This document shows positions 32,972-45,340 of a DNA stretch of 64,000 bases, piece by piece. The stretch is taken from positions 124,001 through 188,000 of the forward strand of contig JAVSML010000944.1 in the NCBI GenBank assembly GCA_038503035.1. Direction: 5' to 3'. Position numbers and translations under genes: made by a program. The first letter of the stretch is position 1. Every line of letters starts with the position of its first letter. Source of the DNA: Crocodylus rhombifer (lineage: Eukaryota > Chordata > Crocodylia > Crocodylidae). The notes under the pieces were generated by a model, which did not search any database, had not been told where the DNA came from, and was given only the letters and a program-made list of their open reading frames with translations.

Positions 32972-35900
32972 CTGCAAAGAAACAACAATGGGGTATGAGT
33001 GGATAGCCATATTATCATTGCCAATTAACAGTGTGTGCTCCACAATTATCACACAATGCAGGAATCCACACAATGCTCTCCTTCTTTTCCCCCAAGATGC
33101 TCAGATCTGTTGCAGTATTCCTTAGCCTGTGAGAGAATTTACAACAGAATGATTCATGAAGAAAAGAGGTTTCCCATATCCAAGTTACATGTTTGGTTTT
33201 GGGGGGGTTTTTTTTTTTTAGTGACTGAATTCAAGAAATGTTGAGAAGAATTAGTTCCATAGGGATGTGTTTCAAAGACTATATACAGCAAACAGCAATT
33301 TCAAGCACCTGCCATCCTCCTTTATCACTTCTTCATATTACATTCCCTTTGCGAGTCACTATCCCAATCTGGATCTCAAAGAGCTAGGGGCAGTGTAGAA
33401 GAGGGTCGCTGCTCCAAGAGCCCTCTATCAATTTAAGAAGACACATAAGCAGGTACAAGACTGTGGAAGGAACAGGAGCAGGAGGAGAAAGGAAGCAATA
33501 ATAAGAATGTGTTCGTATAGGCCTGTCACAGTCTCACAAGGCAGCCTCCTATTAATTATACAGCAGTGAACTGATACCCAGCTCCAGAAAGCCACCTGGG
33601 CTTTACGTTCCACAACATGGGACAACAGTCGTTCAGTGACTCAACCAAAAGGTGCAGCTGGAATCAAGAGCTTCTTGTCTCCATTTCACCTGGGACCAGA
33701 TACTGGAAGAGGCAACCAACCCTTTTTTTCATCTTGCCTGACAGGCGCCGATTGGCTTCTGCCTGCTCCCAGCCACTCTAGCTGCTAGAAGACCAATTCT
33801 CATTCCTTCCACTAGCAACAGCTGATGTTGGATGGCCTCTCTATGGAGCTCTTCGAGGCCTAAATTTACCATTTTTATTCTTCCAACAGACATCTTGTTT
33901 GAGGCAGCTTCACCAACATGCCTTCAACTGGTGGCCTCACACAACCGCTAGACTCTCTCCCACCAGGCCAAATAAGTATTTAATGCCTCAAATTTGGAGA
34001 AGTCCTACTCTTGGAATCAGGTTTGCAAAGACCGAGCTGACATTCCACTGTTTTCTGTTATTAACTTCATGTGCTCTTTCCAACAACATTCCCATAACTT
34101 AGTTCTGTAAGCTAGTTGGCAGCTCTTCACAGTAGAACAGGTAAGACATGACAAACCAGCTAAAAGAATTCAGTTTTGCACAGATGTGTATAATGAACAG
34201 TGTCATAATGCTGCTCACTCGTGGTGAACATATGTTGCTCAATGGAGAACTCATCTTTATAAGAATGCACACATCTCTTTACATGGGCTTGTAAAAAATA
34301 TATGGAGATAGAGAGGTGTCAACATTGTTGAGGATTTCGTGACACCAATTGTCCTTTTGCATGACTGTTTGTGTGGATTTGACAAAAAGCTTTGCTGGGC
34401 CTTATTGTATATAGCTGAAATTTAAGATGCGTGCAATATCCTAAAACCCTCACGATCACAACCTGAAACACCTGTCTAATAAGAAATGGGTAAAATAGAT
34501 AGCTTCTTGGTCTTGAAGAAGTGTTTACTTTACCCAGCTGCTGGGAGATTTAGGATGCATCACTGCAGCTGAGCCCTATAGAGCAGCAGTAGCATTATTG
34601 ATAAATACAGAAACCCATTATTGTACCAGAGGAAGGAGTAAAGACATGACATGCTTTTAAGTAAACATAGCTATTGTCACCAAACCTTTTATCTTATTTT
34701 TTTTAAACAGGCACGTTATTTTGATCTGAAAAATCCATTTATGAGAATTGTATACAAATCCCAAACTTTCAAAAACTAAAATGCTTTCTCTTTCTAATCT
34801 ACTTCCCTGTTAGGAAAACAGCTACCAAAAGTAATGAAAAGGCAATGGGCCAAACTTTGCTCTTCATGTGCTCAAAACCTCTCTCTCAAATGCTGACTGA
34901 GTAGGCATACACAAAGGCAGATTTTGGTCCAGCGTGGGCAGCTGACAGGAAAAAGAATCTAGCATAATAAACTTGTAGATTCTGCATATATCATTCAGAT
35001 CCTTCCAGGCACATTTTAGGATAGGAAACCTGAGGCTGGGACTTGCCCAAAGTAACAATGACTTGTTCGAAGTAACAAAGCAAGTCTTTCTAGCCTGCCC
35101 TTGTAGATTGGGGTTCTTTTTGATTTGTGGGTGTGAGCGCTGATATAGTTGAGTCTGAAACCCCACTGTCTAGGTTCTTCTCCCTGCAAATATTTCTGTG
35201 ATGCTCTTAAAAAAAGGGTGTCAACAAATATTGTACTTTGCATTATAAAATAATAATCTATGGTGGATACAGAAACAGTAAGAAAGTTCATGTTTTTAAA
35301 TGCTGCCTCTGGAGCTCAGCAGAAGTTCAGAGGGCCTGACCCAATGCCCTTTGGAAGTCCATGGAAAGATTCCCATTGACTTTTGCGAGTGCTGCATCAA
35401 GGAGATGCTTTGGGGGAATTTTGCTCTCACTGGCATTTCTGAGTCTTGCTGGCAGCGGCTGACCTGATGAAATGAAACATGTTTTGTAACTTGGACATTG
35501 TGGGAGCCTACTTAAGGTGATTATTAGTGCCACTTCCAGTTCTTCTGCAATCCCAATTTAACAAGCAGAAGTATTTGCATATTAAAGGGACAGGCTGAAA
35601 GTTTGCACTGACACAACTATTCCTACCTTGCATGGCTATATGGAAGAGTTAGAGACCACAGAAGCCTTAAACCAGCAGTAACATATGCCACTGAACACTT
35701 GGTTTCCCTAAGGTATTTCCATTTGAGAGCCACTGAATGTCATATTTCCCAAAGGAGTCTGGCTAGCTGTAAACAGTGGCTGTATGTTGTTGCTATGTAC
35801 CGTCCAGCTGGAATCTGCCTACAACGCAAAAGAAAAAATATATTCGTAGAACCACCCACTGACAGGCAATTTACATTTTTAGCTGGAAGATTTTTTACAT

Positions 35901-37310
35901 TTTTCTAATGAAAGTTAAGTTCCTCAGTTTCCATAGAAACTCATCTGCTTAATGTGCATGCATAATTTCATAAAATCAGAGATCCAAGGAAGATTAGCAA
36001 TTAGTATAAATAAAAACAGGCAAATGATTAAGGGTTTCATTCTCCTATTCTTTCAGGCAAAAGGAGGGGTTGTGTTTTTGTTGTTGTCTTTTTTTTGCCA
36101 TATCAATGCAGAAATCAGTGCTTTCTTTTTCTAGTTCAACAGCACAATTCTTTTGGTTGTCAATAGGGCTTTTAAGAGCTACCTCCTTGTCCATTTATTA
36201 GAGTTAACACAGATGGTTAGTATATCCGTGCATGAGAATTGTTGAATCTTTTGTCATTTATTTCTATTGTGCAAGATCGGGCCTTTAAAGGAGCAGGGAA
36301 GGGGACAGGGTTATTTTTAAGTTGATGTACATTATAATGCTTTTTTGAATTTTAATTTTAAGACTGGCTTCTCAGTTCCAAGAGACTTTGTAGCATGGAT
36401 CACCCCCCAGAACTATGTAAAATAAATACCTTATTTCATATGTTAATTATTCTAATCAAACTATCAAAACTCAAATATTAATCCATCCTATTTGATCTGA
36501 GGGTAACTACGAGAAATCCACTTAGTGTTAATTTCTCTCTCTTGGTTGAAGATAAATTCAGTGCTTGTGAACCCACAGTGACAGCAGTGGAAATCCTGTT
36601 CTTTTTCTCAATCCACAGGGCCATTTACATCATTGACATTTGTATCAAAACCTGAATTTCTTATTTTCAAAGCCTGCTTTTTGAAAGAAATGGCTGGAAA
36701 GAGAAGCTGGGACAGCTTATCAGTGCAGTGGAAGAACTTAAGTAGGTATCGTGACTTAGAGTCTAAGGCCTGTAACCAGACTCATAAAATTGCCCTGGAT
36801 GAAGGAGAAAAGGGCTTGGGGGGGAGACATTTTCAAAAGTACTCATCTACATGGGAAGTGGAAGGCACAAAACTACAACTTTAAAACTGGCCTTGAATTT
36901 CTTTCAGTGCCATCTGGAAGATGACTCTTGTATTTCAGACCAGGACTCTTTTGTGAGTACAGACAGTTGTTCCAGTTTCAGCTTCTACTGAACCTCAGCA
37001 GAACTGGTTCTGGTTATAAATTCTCCCTGGTGCCTCTTTTACTTTATAAGGCATGAAAGAAGTTCACAACGGGGGTTCAGTTTGTGTGTTAAGATTTTCA
37101 TTTAGAGATATTCTTCCCTCCTCTGTCTTGGAGGGCATTATGGATGACTGAGGAATTGCAGGTTTTTTCAAATGCATGAGAAGGGTAGGTCATTTTTAAT
37201 CAGATGGTTGACTCAAGTATTTTATAAACACATAGAAGACAAGGTCCTTGGCTGCTGAGACATGAAAAAAACCAAAAATCAAAAGAAAACTGCATTTTAC
37301 CAGAAGAGCA
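32972..37310 (-). other. presumed TTC7 last intron, no features
   Basis: This is intronic by position, upstream of the acceptor at 32972. I searched for TPR-like minus-strand exons and saw none. T-runs near 33205-33220 are simple sequence. Confidence 0.45.
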
Positions 37311-37313
37311 GTG

Positions 37314-37485
37314 GATTAGTTTGACTTGGCTCTGCAGTGTCTGTACAGATTGTGTACTTCAGCAGGGCTTTTTGGTGCTTTTATTTAATAGCTGATTCAA
37401 TCAGCTATTAGATAAAAGCACCAAAAAAAGCCTTGCTGAAGCATCTGATCTATACAGATGTTGGGCAAGCTGGGTCAAACTAATG
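37314..37485. mobile_element. 172-bp near-perfect foldback (hairpin) MITE
   Basis: The centre is GCTGATTCAATCAGC at about 37391-37405. The arms pair outward through GGTGCTTTTAT, CTTCAGCA.GG, CTGTA.AGAT and ATTAGTTTGAC to both edges. The only differences are small indels and scattered substitutions, so transcripts would form a long hairpin. No coding capacity and no certain duplication was found. Confidence 0.75.
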
Positions 37486-38965
37486 CAATGTCCCTTCTGG
37501 GTATGCACTGGGCTCAGTGCAGGGGCACACGAAGTTTAAAGTGCTAGTTTGTTTGTTGTTGTTTTTTTATGTCTGTAAGCAGCCCTTTTGTGAAAGTCTC
37601 AGCACCCTTTGGGAAGGGAATGAAACCTTTCAATCCATTTCCCACTGTTCTCTCAGGAAAAAAACAAATGAAGAGAGGCACATACCAAACCTAACCCATT
37701 TACTGGAGGCGGGGGTGGGGGAACAACAAAGACCTTTAATATGATCCCTATATATCATAAACAGCATAAGGGAAAGGGGATGCAAATAATGTGGATCTTT
37801 CTGGTGTACATATCAAAATCTTTATCCACATCCTGTCTGCTTCCCACTTCTCAGGTGAGAGAGCTGAGCTTTTGCCCATTATGGCAAGGGTATTTTAAGG
37901 TTTAGGTAGTAAGAAAGCTGAGACTGCACTCTTCTTACAAAAGAAAAAGGGTGGACTTCAGTTAGAAATCTGGCCGGAAAGTATCTTCCTTTTATATGAC
38001 CTCTGTCAGCGGTGTTTGGCACCCACAGTATGAAGTTCTAGTTCAGAAAAATGCCCATTTAAAAACAGGACTGCTTCTTCAGCAGCCTCCTTCAAAATGC
38101 CTTTCAGATGCATTTGGAACGTTGTGGTAGTAATCTCACATAATGGAAAGTCTGCATTGCTACTGGGCGATATACACTTCTGTAATTATTTAACAATCAG
38201 AACAAGTTTTAAGCAGAATCTGTTGCATAAACCATGACATGTCAGACAGCCCTTTTGGAAAATGGCAAAAGACTAACCCTAGACATTTGAAACTTCCTAC
38301 AATCAAGGCAAAAAAACCTGACAATACTCAGATCTATTTCAGAGGTATGGGGATTTTTGAGCTCTGGGTGGGAAAGGGGGGTGGTTATGCTATCACCTGT
38401 CCATACCAGAGTCTGAGATGGGTCAACTATTTAATCTTGCATTATTTTATTCTGCACAAATCATGGAGGTAGTTAGATCTATTGCCTTTGAAGGTCTGCC
38501 ATAAAAAATACATGAAACATAAAGAGCTCTTTGGAAGTAATCTGTGGGCACCTGCCAAGCACACTAAGCCACAGAGCATATGACTTTATTTGCCACCTTG
38601 CTACTGTGGAATGGTGGATGCCAAATTCTCTTAGTTATGCTGCTGTTTCTGCAGTCAGTGCAGCTATTTCTGACAACTGTCCCCTGGAGCAGCATCTCCT
38701 GTAAGTCAGTGAAGCTGGAGTTCTGCATTTGTAAAGACTGTGGGGGGGGGAGGCAGGAGGAAGGGACTGCAGCCAAAGGAAAAAGAAAAAAGGAAAGCAG
38801 GGAAACAGTGCTCCACCACCACTTGCCCATCCTCTGGCTTCTTTGCAATTAGGCTTTAGACCATGGTACTATGTGGACACAGGCCAAACAGACTGGAAAG
38901 GTCATCTCGGACCACTTAGTCTCTTTGCAGCTTTCCACACAGTCGATCGCAAGGTGAGGCAGGGC
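37486..38965. other. intronic, nothing recognised
   Basis: No splice-bounded exon that I trust. A minus-strand open stretch around 38030-38130 was considered and rejected. Confidence 0.4.
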
Positions 38966-39475
38966 CATGTCCACGGTACAGTTGCAGTAAATGGTGCAAC
39001 ACTGCAACAGCTTTAACTATTCTTCTCCAGCAAGAACCAGAGAGTACAGAAGTGCGACTGCTGATTACTTCAGGGCCCCTCCCACAATTACCCAACTGAC
39101 TGGCGAAGGGGACCTACTGCTTATCACTCCCCATTTGCTCCTGATTGGCGGGGAGGAGAAAACTGCAGTTTTAAATATAATGCCATTTTCTCCTTCCGTG
39201 GCTGGTTGGCCAAGGACCCCTGGCAGCCCCAATGCTTGCCACTCACCAGTGAGAAGGTAAAAATGGCGCCATATTTAAAACCACTGGTTTCATTTCCCTG
39301 CCAATCAGAAGTGAGCAGGAGCAGTAGGGCACTTCCACCAATGAGTGACAGGGGTATGTGTGGGGGAATCCATGGGGAACCTGCAAGATTAAAGGAGCTG
39401 CTATGCACCCCACTTCCGCTGTAAATACAGTAAATACAGGTCCCTAATGCTAGCATTTACGTGGTGAGATACCAT
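38966..39475. mobile_element. about 500-bp foldback element
   Basis: Arms centred near 39225 pair well over 39127-39215 and 39237-39323: TGATTGGC.GGGA, then a TTTTAAATAT block, then CCATTTT..CCTTC. They continue outward with CCTACTGCT and an AGAAGTG/GGAAGTG block, fading toward the edges. Edges are approximate because similarity decays and no duplication is evident. Confidence 0.6.
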
Positions 39476-42400
39476 GTGCTCTGCTACCATAATATACCAG
39501 TGGCAGCAAGTAGCCCTCATTTAAAGCTGGGACAGACTGAAGTGAGGCTGCTTAAACATGACAACACCTTTTTTAGACACTCCTTAGTCCTCCCCTTTCA
39601 CCAACAACATCAAGGTTCTGCCTGAGTTACTGTTAGCCTCACTTAAGAAAGTGGCTGCTAAGAAAAATGCCTTCTTCCACCTTCAACCTCCCTTCTGCCC
39701 CCAAGACAAGGATCTGGTCAGGGTGAGCCATGCATTTATATCCAGACTGGATTACTGTATCTGACACTGAATGAGGCAGTGCTACAAAGACTGAATGCAC
39801 CATGGCCAGCTTTTTGAGGGGGGGACGGTCCTGATCCTTAGTACTATCAATGTATGGGGCCCCAGCTACAGTCTGCTTCTCTATTCATGGCATGCCAAGA
39901 CAGCTATGCTCTTTTGGGACAACATAGCTTACAAAGATCAGTGGATGGGAGGCTGGTGATAAAACTACTCTGAGTTGAGAGGGCTGGAAAGAAGATGAGA
40001 ATCCTCAAAGGTGATTAGATTGGTACAAAGTCAGATCACTGTTGGGGCCTGCTGCAAGTCCCGTCTCTATTAAAAAAAAAAAAAGCTTACTGAACATAAT
40101 CAAAAGAAGTGGGGGAGGAGGGATAGAAGGCAAATAATTTGAGAGAGAAATACAAAGCATCAAAGAGTCAAAGCTGCAAGAAGCCCACTAGGGATTTCAC
40201 CAGGCAGATGTCATTTAGCAAGCATTTAGATACAGTGCCACCGGTTTTACTGAAAACATGACAGGAGACAGCACAAAGAAGGAAGGAAGGAGAAACAAAG
40301 AGACTGCAGAAAAGAAAACGAGTAACTGAGCAGCCTTCCCTCTCCTCATCTATGCTCTTAGCCCTTCCCATCCTCCAGCATGTCTATGCTGGTAGCTCAT
40401 AATTGAAAGGGACCTAATTCTCCAGGACTCCCTCTGAGCATCAAAGGCAGACCCCCATCTATAGCAAAAAGACTGCATGGAAGCAAGGCACTGTGCTCCA
40501 CCTCCAGCCCTGCTGTATCTATTTTGGTTCATCAATTGTTAAGAGGCATGCTGGTAGCATGTTTGAAGCTTAAATATGATAAAACATTTATTGACATAAA
40601 AAAGCAGACCCTAAGGCAGCAATTCGCAAACCAGGAGGCTCTGATCTCTTCCCAGGGAGGCTCAACCAAGCTCAGGGAAAATGAAAAGAGTATTAAGTTT
40701 TTTTTCTCTCTATCTCACTGGATAGTCATCACATTTGGGCTTCAGTGAAACAGAACTGTTTGCTGCATACTGAATATTCAGGACAGTCCTGCTCCCACTA
40801 ACAACTATACAGAAGTGGAGCAGCAAGCTATATCACCTAACAGACTGTCTGATTCACATGTTTAAAAGAGATTATGAAAGTGCACCCTTTGCTCCATGTG
40901 TGCTTTCCTGGAGGAAGGCAGGATGTCTCCAAGATCAGATCACAGCAAAAGACAGAACCCAGGAGTCTGATTTCCCTCCTACTCAAAATCCACTATTACT
41001 TTATTCTCTTCCTAGAGCTGGGGACAAAACTTCAGAATCTTGACTCTGAGCCCTTCATACACTAACTACTGACCTTCATTTATTTCTGGCTCTGCAGAGT
41101 AGAAGTGGAAACAGACTGCCATGGTCAAAGCAAGCATGGAGGCAGTGTGGCAAGTAAGGGCAAAGGATTCTGGGAAACCATTAGGGTTGGTCTTTGAAGC
41201 CTGGTTCTCCTCTTTGCAGTCTTACACACTTCCTGGCTTTTTTGCCTTTCTGCTCTACCTTTTCTTTGTCAGCAGAGGAAAACACAGAAGGGTTTTACAC
41301 TTAGAAGTGGTATATGGTCTGTTGAGGAAAAATGGCTATGATTCTAGTGGGTTTTCCATTGCAACCATGTATTTGTGAAAGTGTCCTTTGTGGGTGGTGG
41401 AGAAAATCTCAGATACCTGATTACACCTTAACCAGCTCTGGATTTTCATCAGCATCTATTCCAGCCTCATGTTCTCTTATAAATATTTACACGGAGTGGG
41501 TCAAATACCTTCCCTGTTTCTCCAGAGGAGGAGGACATCTCTGGAAAAATAAGAGAAATCATGCTGAGAATCTACTCAGCTCAGATATCTTCCACCAGGA
41601 ATTTGAGCAACTCTGTTTTCTTTTAGAAATTCTGTGGACTGGTTCGGTATGCTTTGGAGTTATGCAAAGAAGCAAAGTTAGAGAACAGGCGCCGAATTCA
41701 GAACTTTAGGATGGCAGGGAAGAAGGAAAAATGAACAGATATTGCCTTCATGAGAAATGAAGAGATAACCCTTCCCTTTTTAGGGAGAGACCCTGAAGAG
41801 TTTTTCCATGGCCAAAACGAGTCGTTGAATATCTGCAACAAGCTGCCTTGCATTCGCTGTCCCATCGTCAATTGGCAACTCAAAAAATCTGTCCTTCAGT
41901 CATCTCCAAGCCTCTCATTTGCAAGGAACTAAGACTGACTAAATATTATTAATATTGACTCTGCTTTCTGAATCTCCTTTTACAGCACTGGATGAAGTGA
42001 GCTTCAGCTCCCAAAAGCGTGTGCTTTATATTATATACATACATACATATCTTGGTTAGTCTATGAGGTACAATATTCAATAGTCTTAAGATATTCCTAC
42101 TCAGAAGGTTGCCTGTACACAGCCAATCTTGCCTTAGTGGCCCAGCCATTAACAGGATTTCATAAACGATCAACCCCAGTTCTGCAGAAATTTACCACCA
42201 AGTTCATCACCTGCCATAGTCATTGTGAGCACAGAGCTCATCAAACTGAGCACTGTGCTTAGTAATTCCCTTAAGACAGCAATGGTATGGGGAGAGCAAG
42301 GCAACTTGTAAGATGTAAGCAAAATATATCAACATCTATGTTACAACAGCCACAGATAATCAGGCTTCACAAAGGAGGAATAAGTCTGCTGTGGCCGGTT

Positions 42401-43265
42401 TGAAGATTCAACTGGAAAATGCCCATGAACTAATCTAGGTGCAAACAAGCATCTCCTGAACAGAGCAGATTTGCTTGGCCTTCCACAACTGACAATCTCT
42501 TCTATAACACATAATATTCATCATATTGTACAACTAAAGCCTGAACCTCAGAATATAGTCAGTGCTGTGAGAGATCTAAATGGGAATGCACCAGTGTACT
42601 CAAACTAGCCCATCCATCTCCCACTCCAGCTCTGCAATGCTGGGGAGCGTGTAGGGAGTGTTTCTTTATCTCCTTCTAACCTGAAATGTTTCATAAATCA
42701 TAAACCTTTATGCATGAAGAGATGGTGTTGAATTATAGATAGTGGTGTATTTTCTCTTACATGCATAAAAGGAGAGAGAGAGTCAACTCAATGAGAAGAT
42801 AAAGAATTAAAACCTTTCTATACATATTGCATGTGCATTAATGGGATGGAGGTGCAGCGGTCCACATAAAAATGGTATCAGACAGCTTACCATACAGCAG
42901 GTCTACACATCCTGGAGGAGCTCCTGCTTCCTTCTGAGTGTGGTCAGCTCAACACAATTTGCTGGCTTACTGAAGACTGAGATATTTTGCTACTTTCTGT
43001 CTGCTGGCTTGTGACACTGCACCACAGTGGCAAAACAGTGTATTGCTAATAAAATTAATTCCCTTTGGTCTTACATGGGAGTCCGCAATGGTTACATGGC
43101 TCAGAGTTTAGGGCCTTGTCTGTGAGAAGTAGCTGTCAGAAAGCAGCAAAGACACAAATCTTAATGGAAGAGATGAAGAGGCAGATACAGGTTTGTACAG
43201 ATGCAAAAGGCCCATTAGGTTAAGTCCCTCTCCCTGTACCACATGTACTGGATATTATACTGATA
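39476..43265. other. intronic, nothing recognised
   Basis: Only short frames and simple repeats: an A-run at 40072-40084 and (ATAC)n at 42036-42050. I see no exon. Confidence 0.4.
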
Positions 43266-43887
43266 TTGTACATAGGTAGATTATACCTGACAAATCTTGT
43301 GTCCTTCTACGACCAGGTAACTAGCCATCTAAATGAGGGACATGAGGTTGACATGATTTACCCAGACTTCAGTAAAGCCTTTGATTCCGTTTCCTACAGG
43401 ATTCTCTTAAACTGGAGGGTGCTGGACTTCACTAGTCTACAGTGAGGTGGGTGGGCAATTGGCTTAGAGGCTGCTCCCAGTGGGTGGTAATTGATGGGCT
43501 GGCCTCATCCTAGAGGGCCCTTTCCAGTGGTGTCCCCCCAGGGATCAGTGCTTGGACTCATGCTCTTTAATATATTCATTAATGACTTGGATGAGTGGGT
43601 GGAAAGCTCAATGATTAAGTTCACGGATGATATTAAACTGTGGAAAAATGCAGGCACATTGGAGGATAGGGTCAGGATCCAGGACGACCTTGACAGATGG
43701 GACTCATGGGCGGAATGAAATCAGATGAGATTTAACAGGGATAAGTGCAAAGTCCTTCGTCTGGGTAGAAAGAACCCTCACCACAACTACATGATGGGAG
43801 GTGGTCCACTGGCTGGCACAGCATCTGAATGAGACCGGGGGACTATGATTGACCATAAGGATGAATATGAGCCAACAGTGCAATAAG
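43266..43887 (+). mobile_element. CR1 LINE fragment, RT domain, interrupted
   Basis: The plus-strand reading gives YLTNLVSFYDQVTSHL, VDMIYPDFSKAFDSVS, SPQGSVLGLMLFNIFIND and KFTDDIKLWKN, the CR1 RT core with FTDD at the catalytic site. It continues to FNRDKCKVLRLGRKN with several stops. It breaks off at about 43887, where a CR1 copy in the opposite orientation begins. Confidence 0.85.
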
Positions 43888-45340
43888 GTTTCATAGTTTT
43901 AGAGTTGGTAGGGTCAGAAAGAACCTAAGCAGATCATCAAGTCCGACCCCCTGCCATGTCAGGAAAAGGTACGGGGGTCAAACGACCCCAGCAAGGCGTT
44001 TGTCTAGCCTTGTCTTTAAGACCTCCAGGGTAGGAGCCAGCACCACTTCACTTGGAAGTTGGTACCTGATCCTAGCCACCCTGACAGTGAAGTAGTGCCT
44101 CCTGATGTCTAGCCTGAATTTACCCTCTGCCAGCTTGTGACTGTTATTTCTAGTTTACTCTTGGTACTGCTCGGGGGAACAGGGACTCCCCCAGTACCTG
44201 TTGGTCCCCCCTGACTAGTTTGTAAACGGCTACTAGATGCCCCTTCAGCCTTCTCTTGTGGAGGCTGAACAGGTTCAGGTCCCGTAGCCTCTCCTCATAG
44301 GGCCTGCCCTGCTGTCCCCTGATCATGTGAGTGGCTCTCCTCTGGACCCTCTCCATGTTGTCCACATCCCTCCTGAAGTGCAGCACCCAGAACTGGACGC
44401 AATACTCCAGCTGCAGCCTGACCAGTGACACATAGGGGGGGAGGATCACCTCCTTGGACCTGCTCGAGATGCATCTGTGGATGCATGACAAGGTGCAGTT
44501 GGCCTTCCTGACCGCGTCCCCACACTGCCGGCCCATGTTCATTCTGACATCAATAATGACTCTGAGATCCTTTTCTGCCTCTGCACTGCCGAGAAGGGAG
44601 TTCCCTAGCCTGTAGATATGCTGCTGGTTCTTCCCCCCCAGGTGCATCACCTTGCACTTGTCAGTGTCGAAACCCATCCTGTTCTCATCTGCCCACACCT
44701 GTAACCTGGCTAGGTCTGATTGCAGCCTATTTCTCCCTTCTAGCGTGCCCACTTCCCCCGACATCTTAGTGTTGTCTGTGAATTTGAACAGGGTGCTTTT
44801 TACCCCCTCATCCAAGTTGCTGATGAAGATGTTGAACAGTGCGGGCCCAAGGACCGAGCCCTGGGGGACCTGACTGCCCACATCCCTCCCGGTCAAAAAT
44901 GACCCATCCACCACCACTCTCTTGGTGTGGCCCTCCAGCCAGTTAGTGACCCATTTGACTGTGTAGATGTCGACACCACAGTCCCCTAGTTTTTTAATGA
45001 GAATGGGGTTAGAGACAGTGTCCAAGGCCCTCCTAAAGTCCAGAAAGACCATGTCCACTGCTACCCTTGTGTCCAAGGATTTGGTGACCTGGTCATAGAA
45101 GGCCACCAGGTTGGTTTGACAGGACCTGCTACTAATGAACCCGTGTTGGGTGCCACTAAGCATAACCTGCCCTGCTAGCCCCCGATGAACATGCACCAGA
45201 ATAATTCTCTCAAAAAGCTTCTCTAGGATTGAGGTAAGACTAACTGGCCTATAGTTTCCTGGGTCCTACTTCCTCCCTTTTTTGAAAATGGGAACCACAT
45301 TGGCCCTTTTCCAGTCCTCTGGCACCACACCAGAGCACCA
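43888..45340 (-). mobile_element. CR1 LINE, 5'-truncated, with mutated RT active site
   Basis: The minus strand begins in the RT region (EDWKRANVVPIFKKG). After a stop it has an open frame of 348 codons (45196-44150) with GTQHGFISSRSCQTNL, QVPQGSVLGPALFN and the C-terminal block ERVQRRATHMIRG. The catalytic motif reads FTDN instead of FADD, losing the second Asp, so even a full-length product would be inactive. The 3' tail ends TTTCATAG (plus strand) at 43888. Confidence 0.88.

Noticed and set aside
38030..38135. Minus-strand open stretch with LKEAAEEA, superficially TPR-like
   Set aside because: It does not match any TTC7 exon and has no good splice sites.
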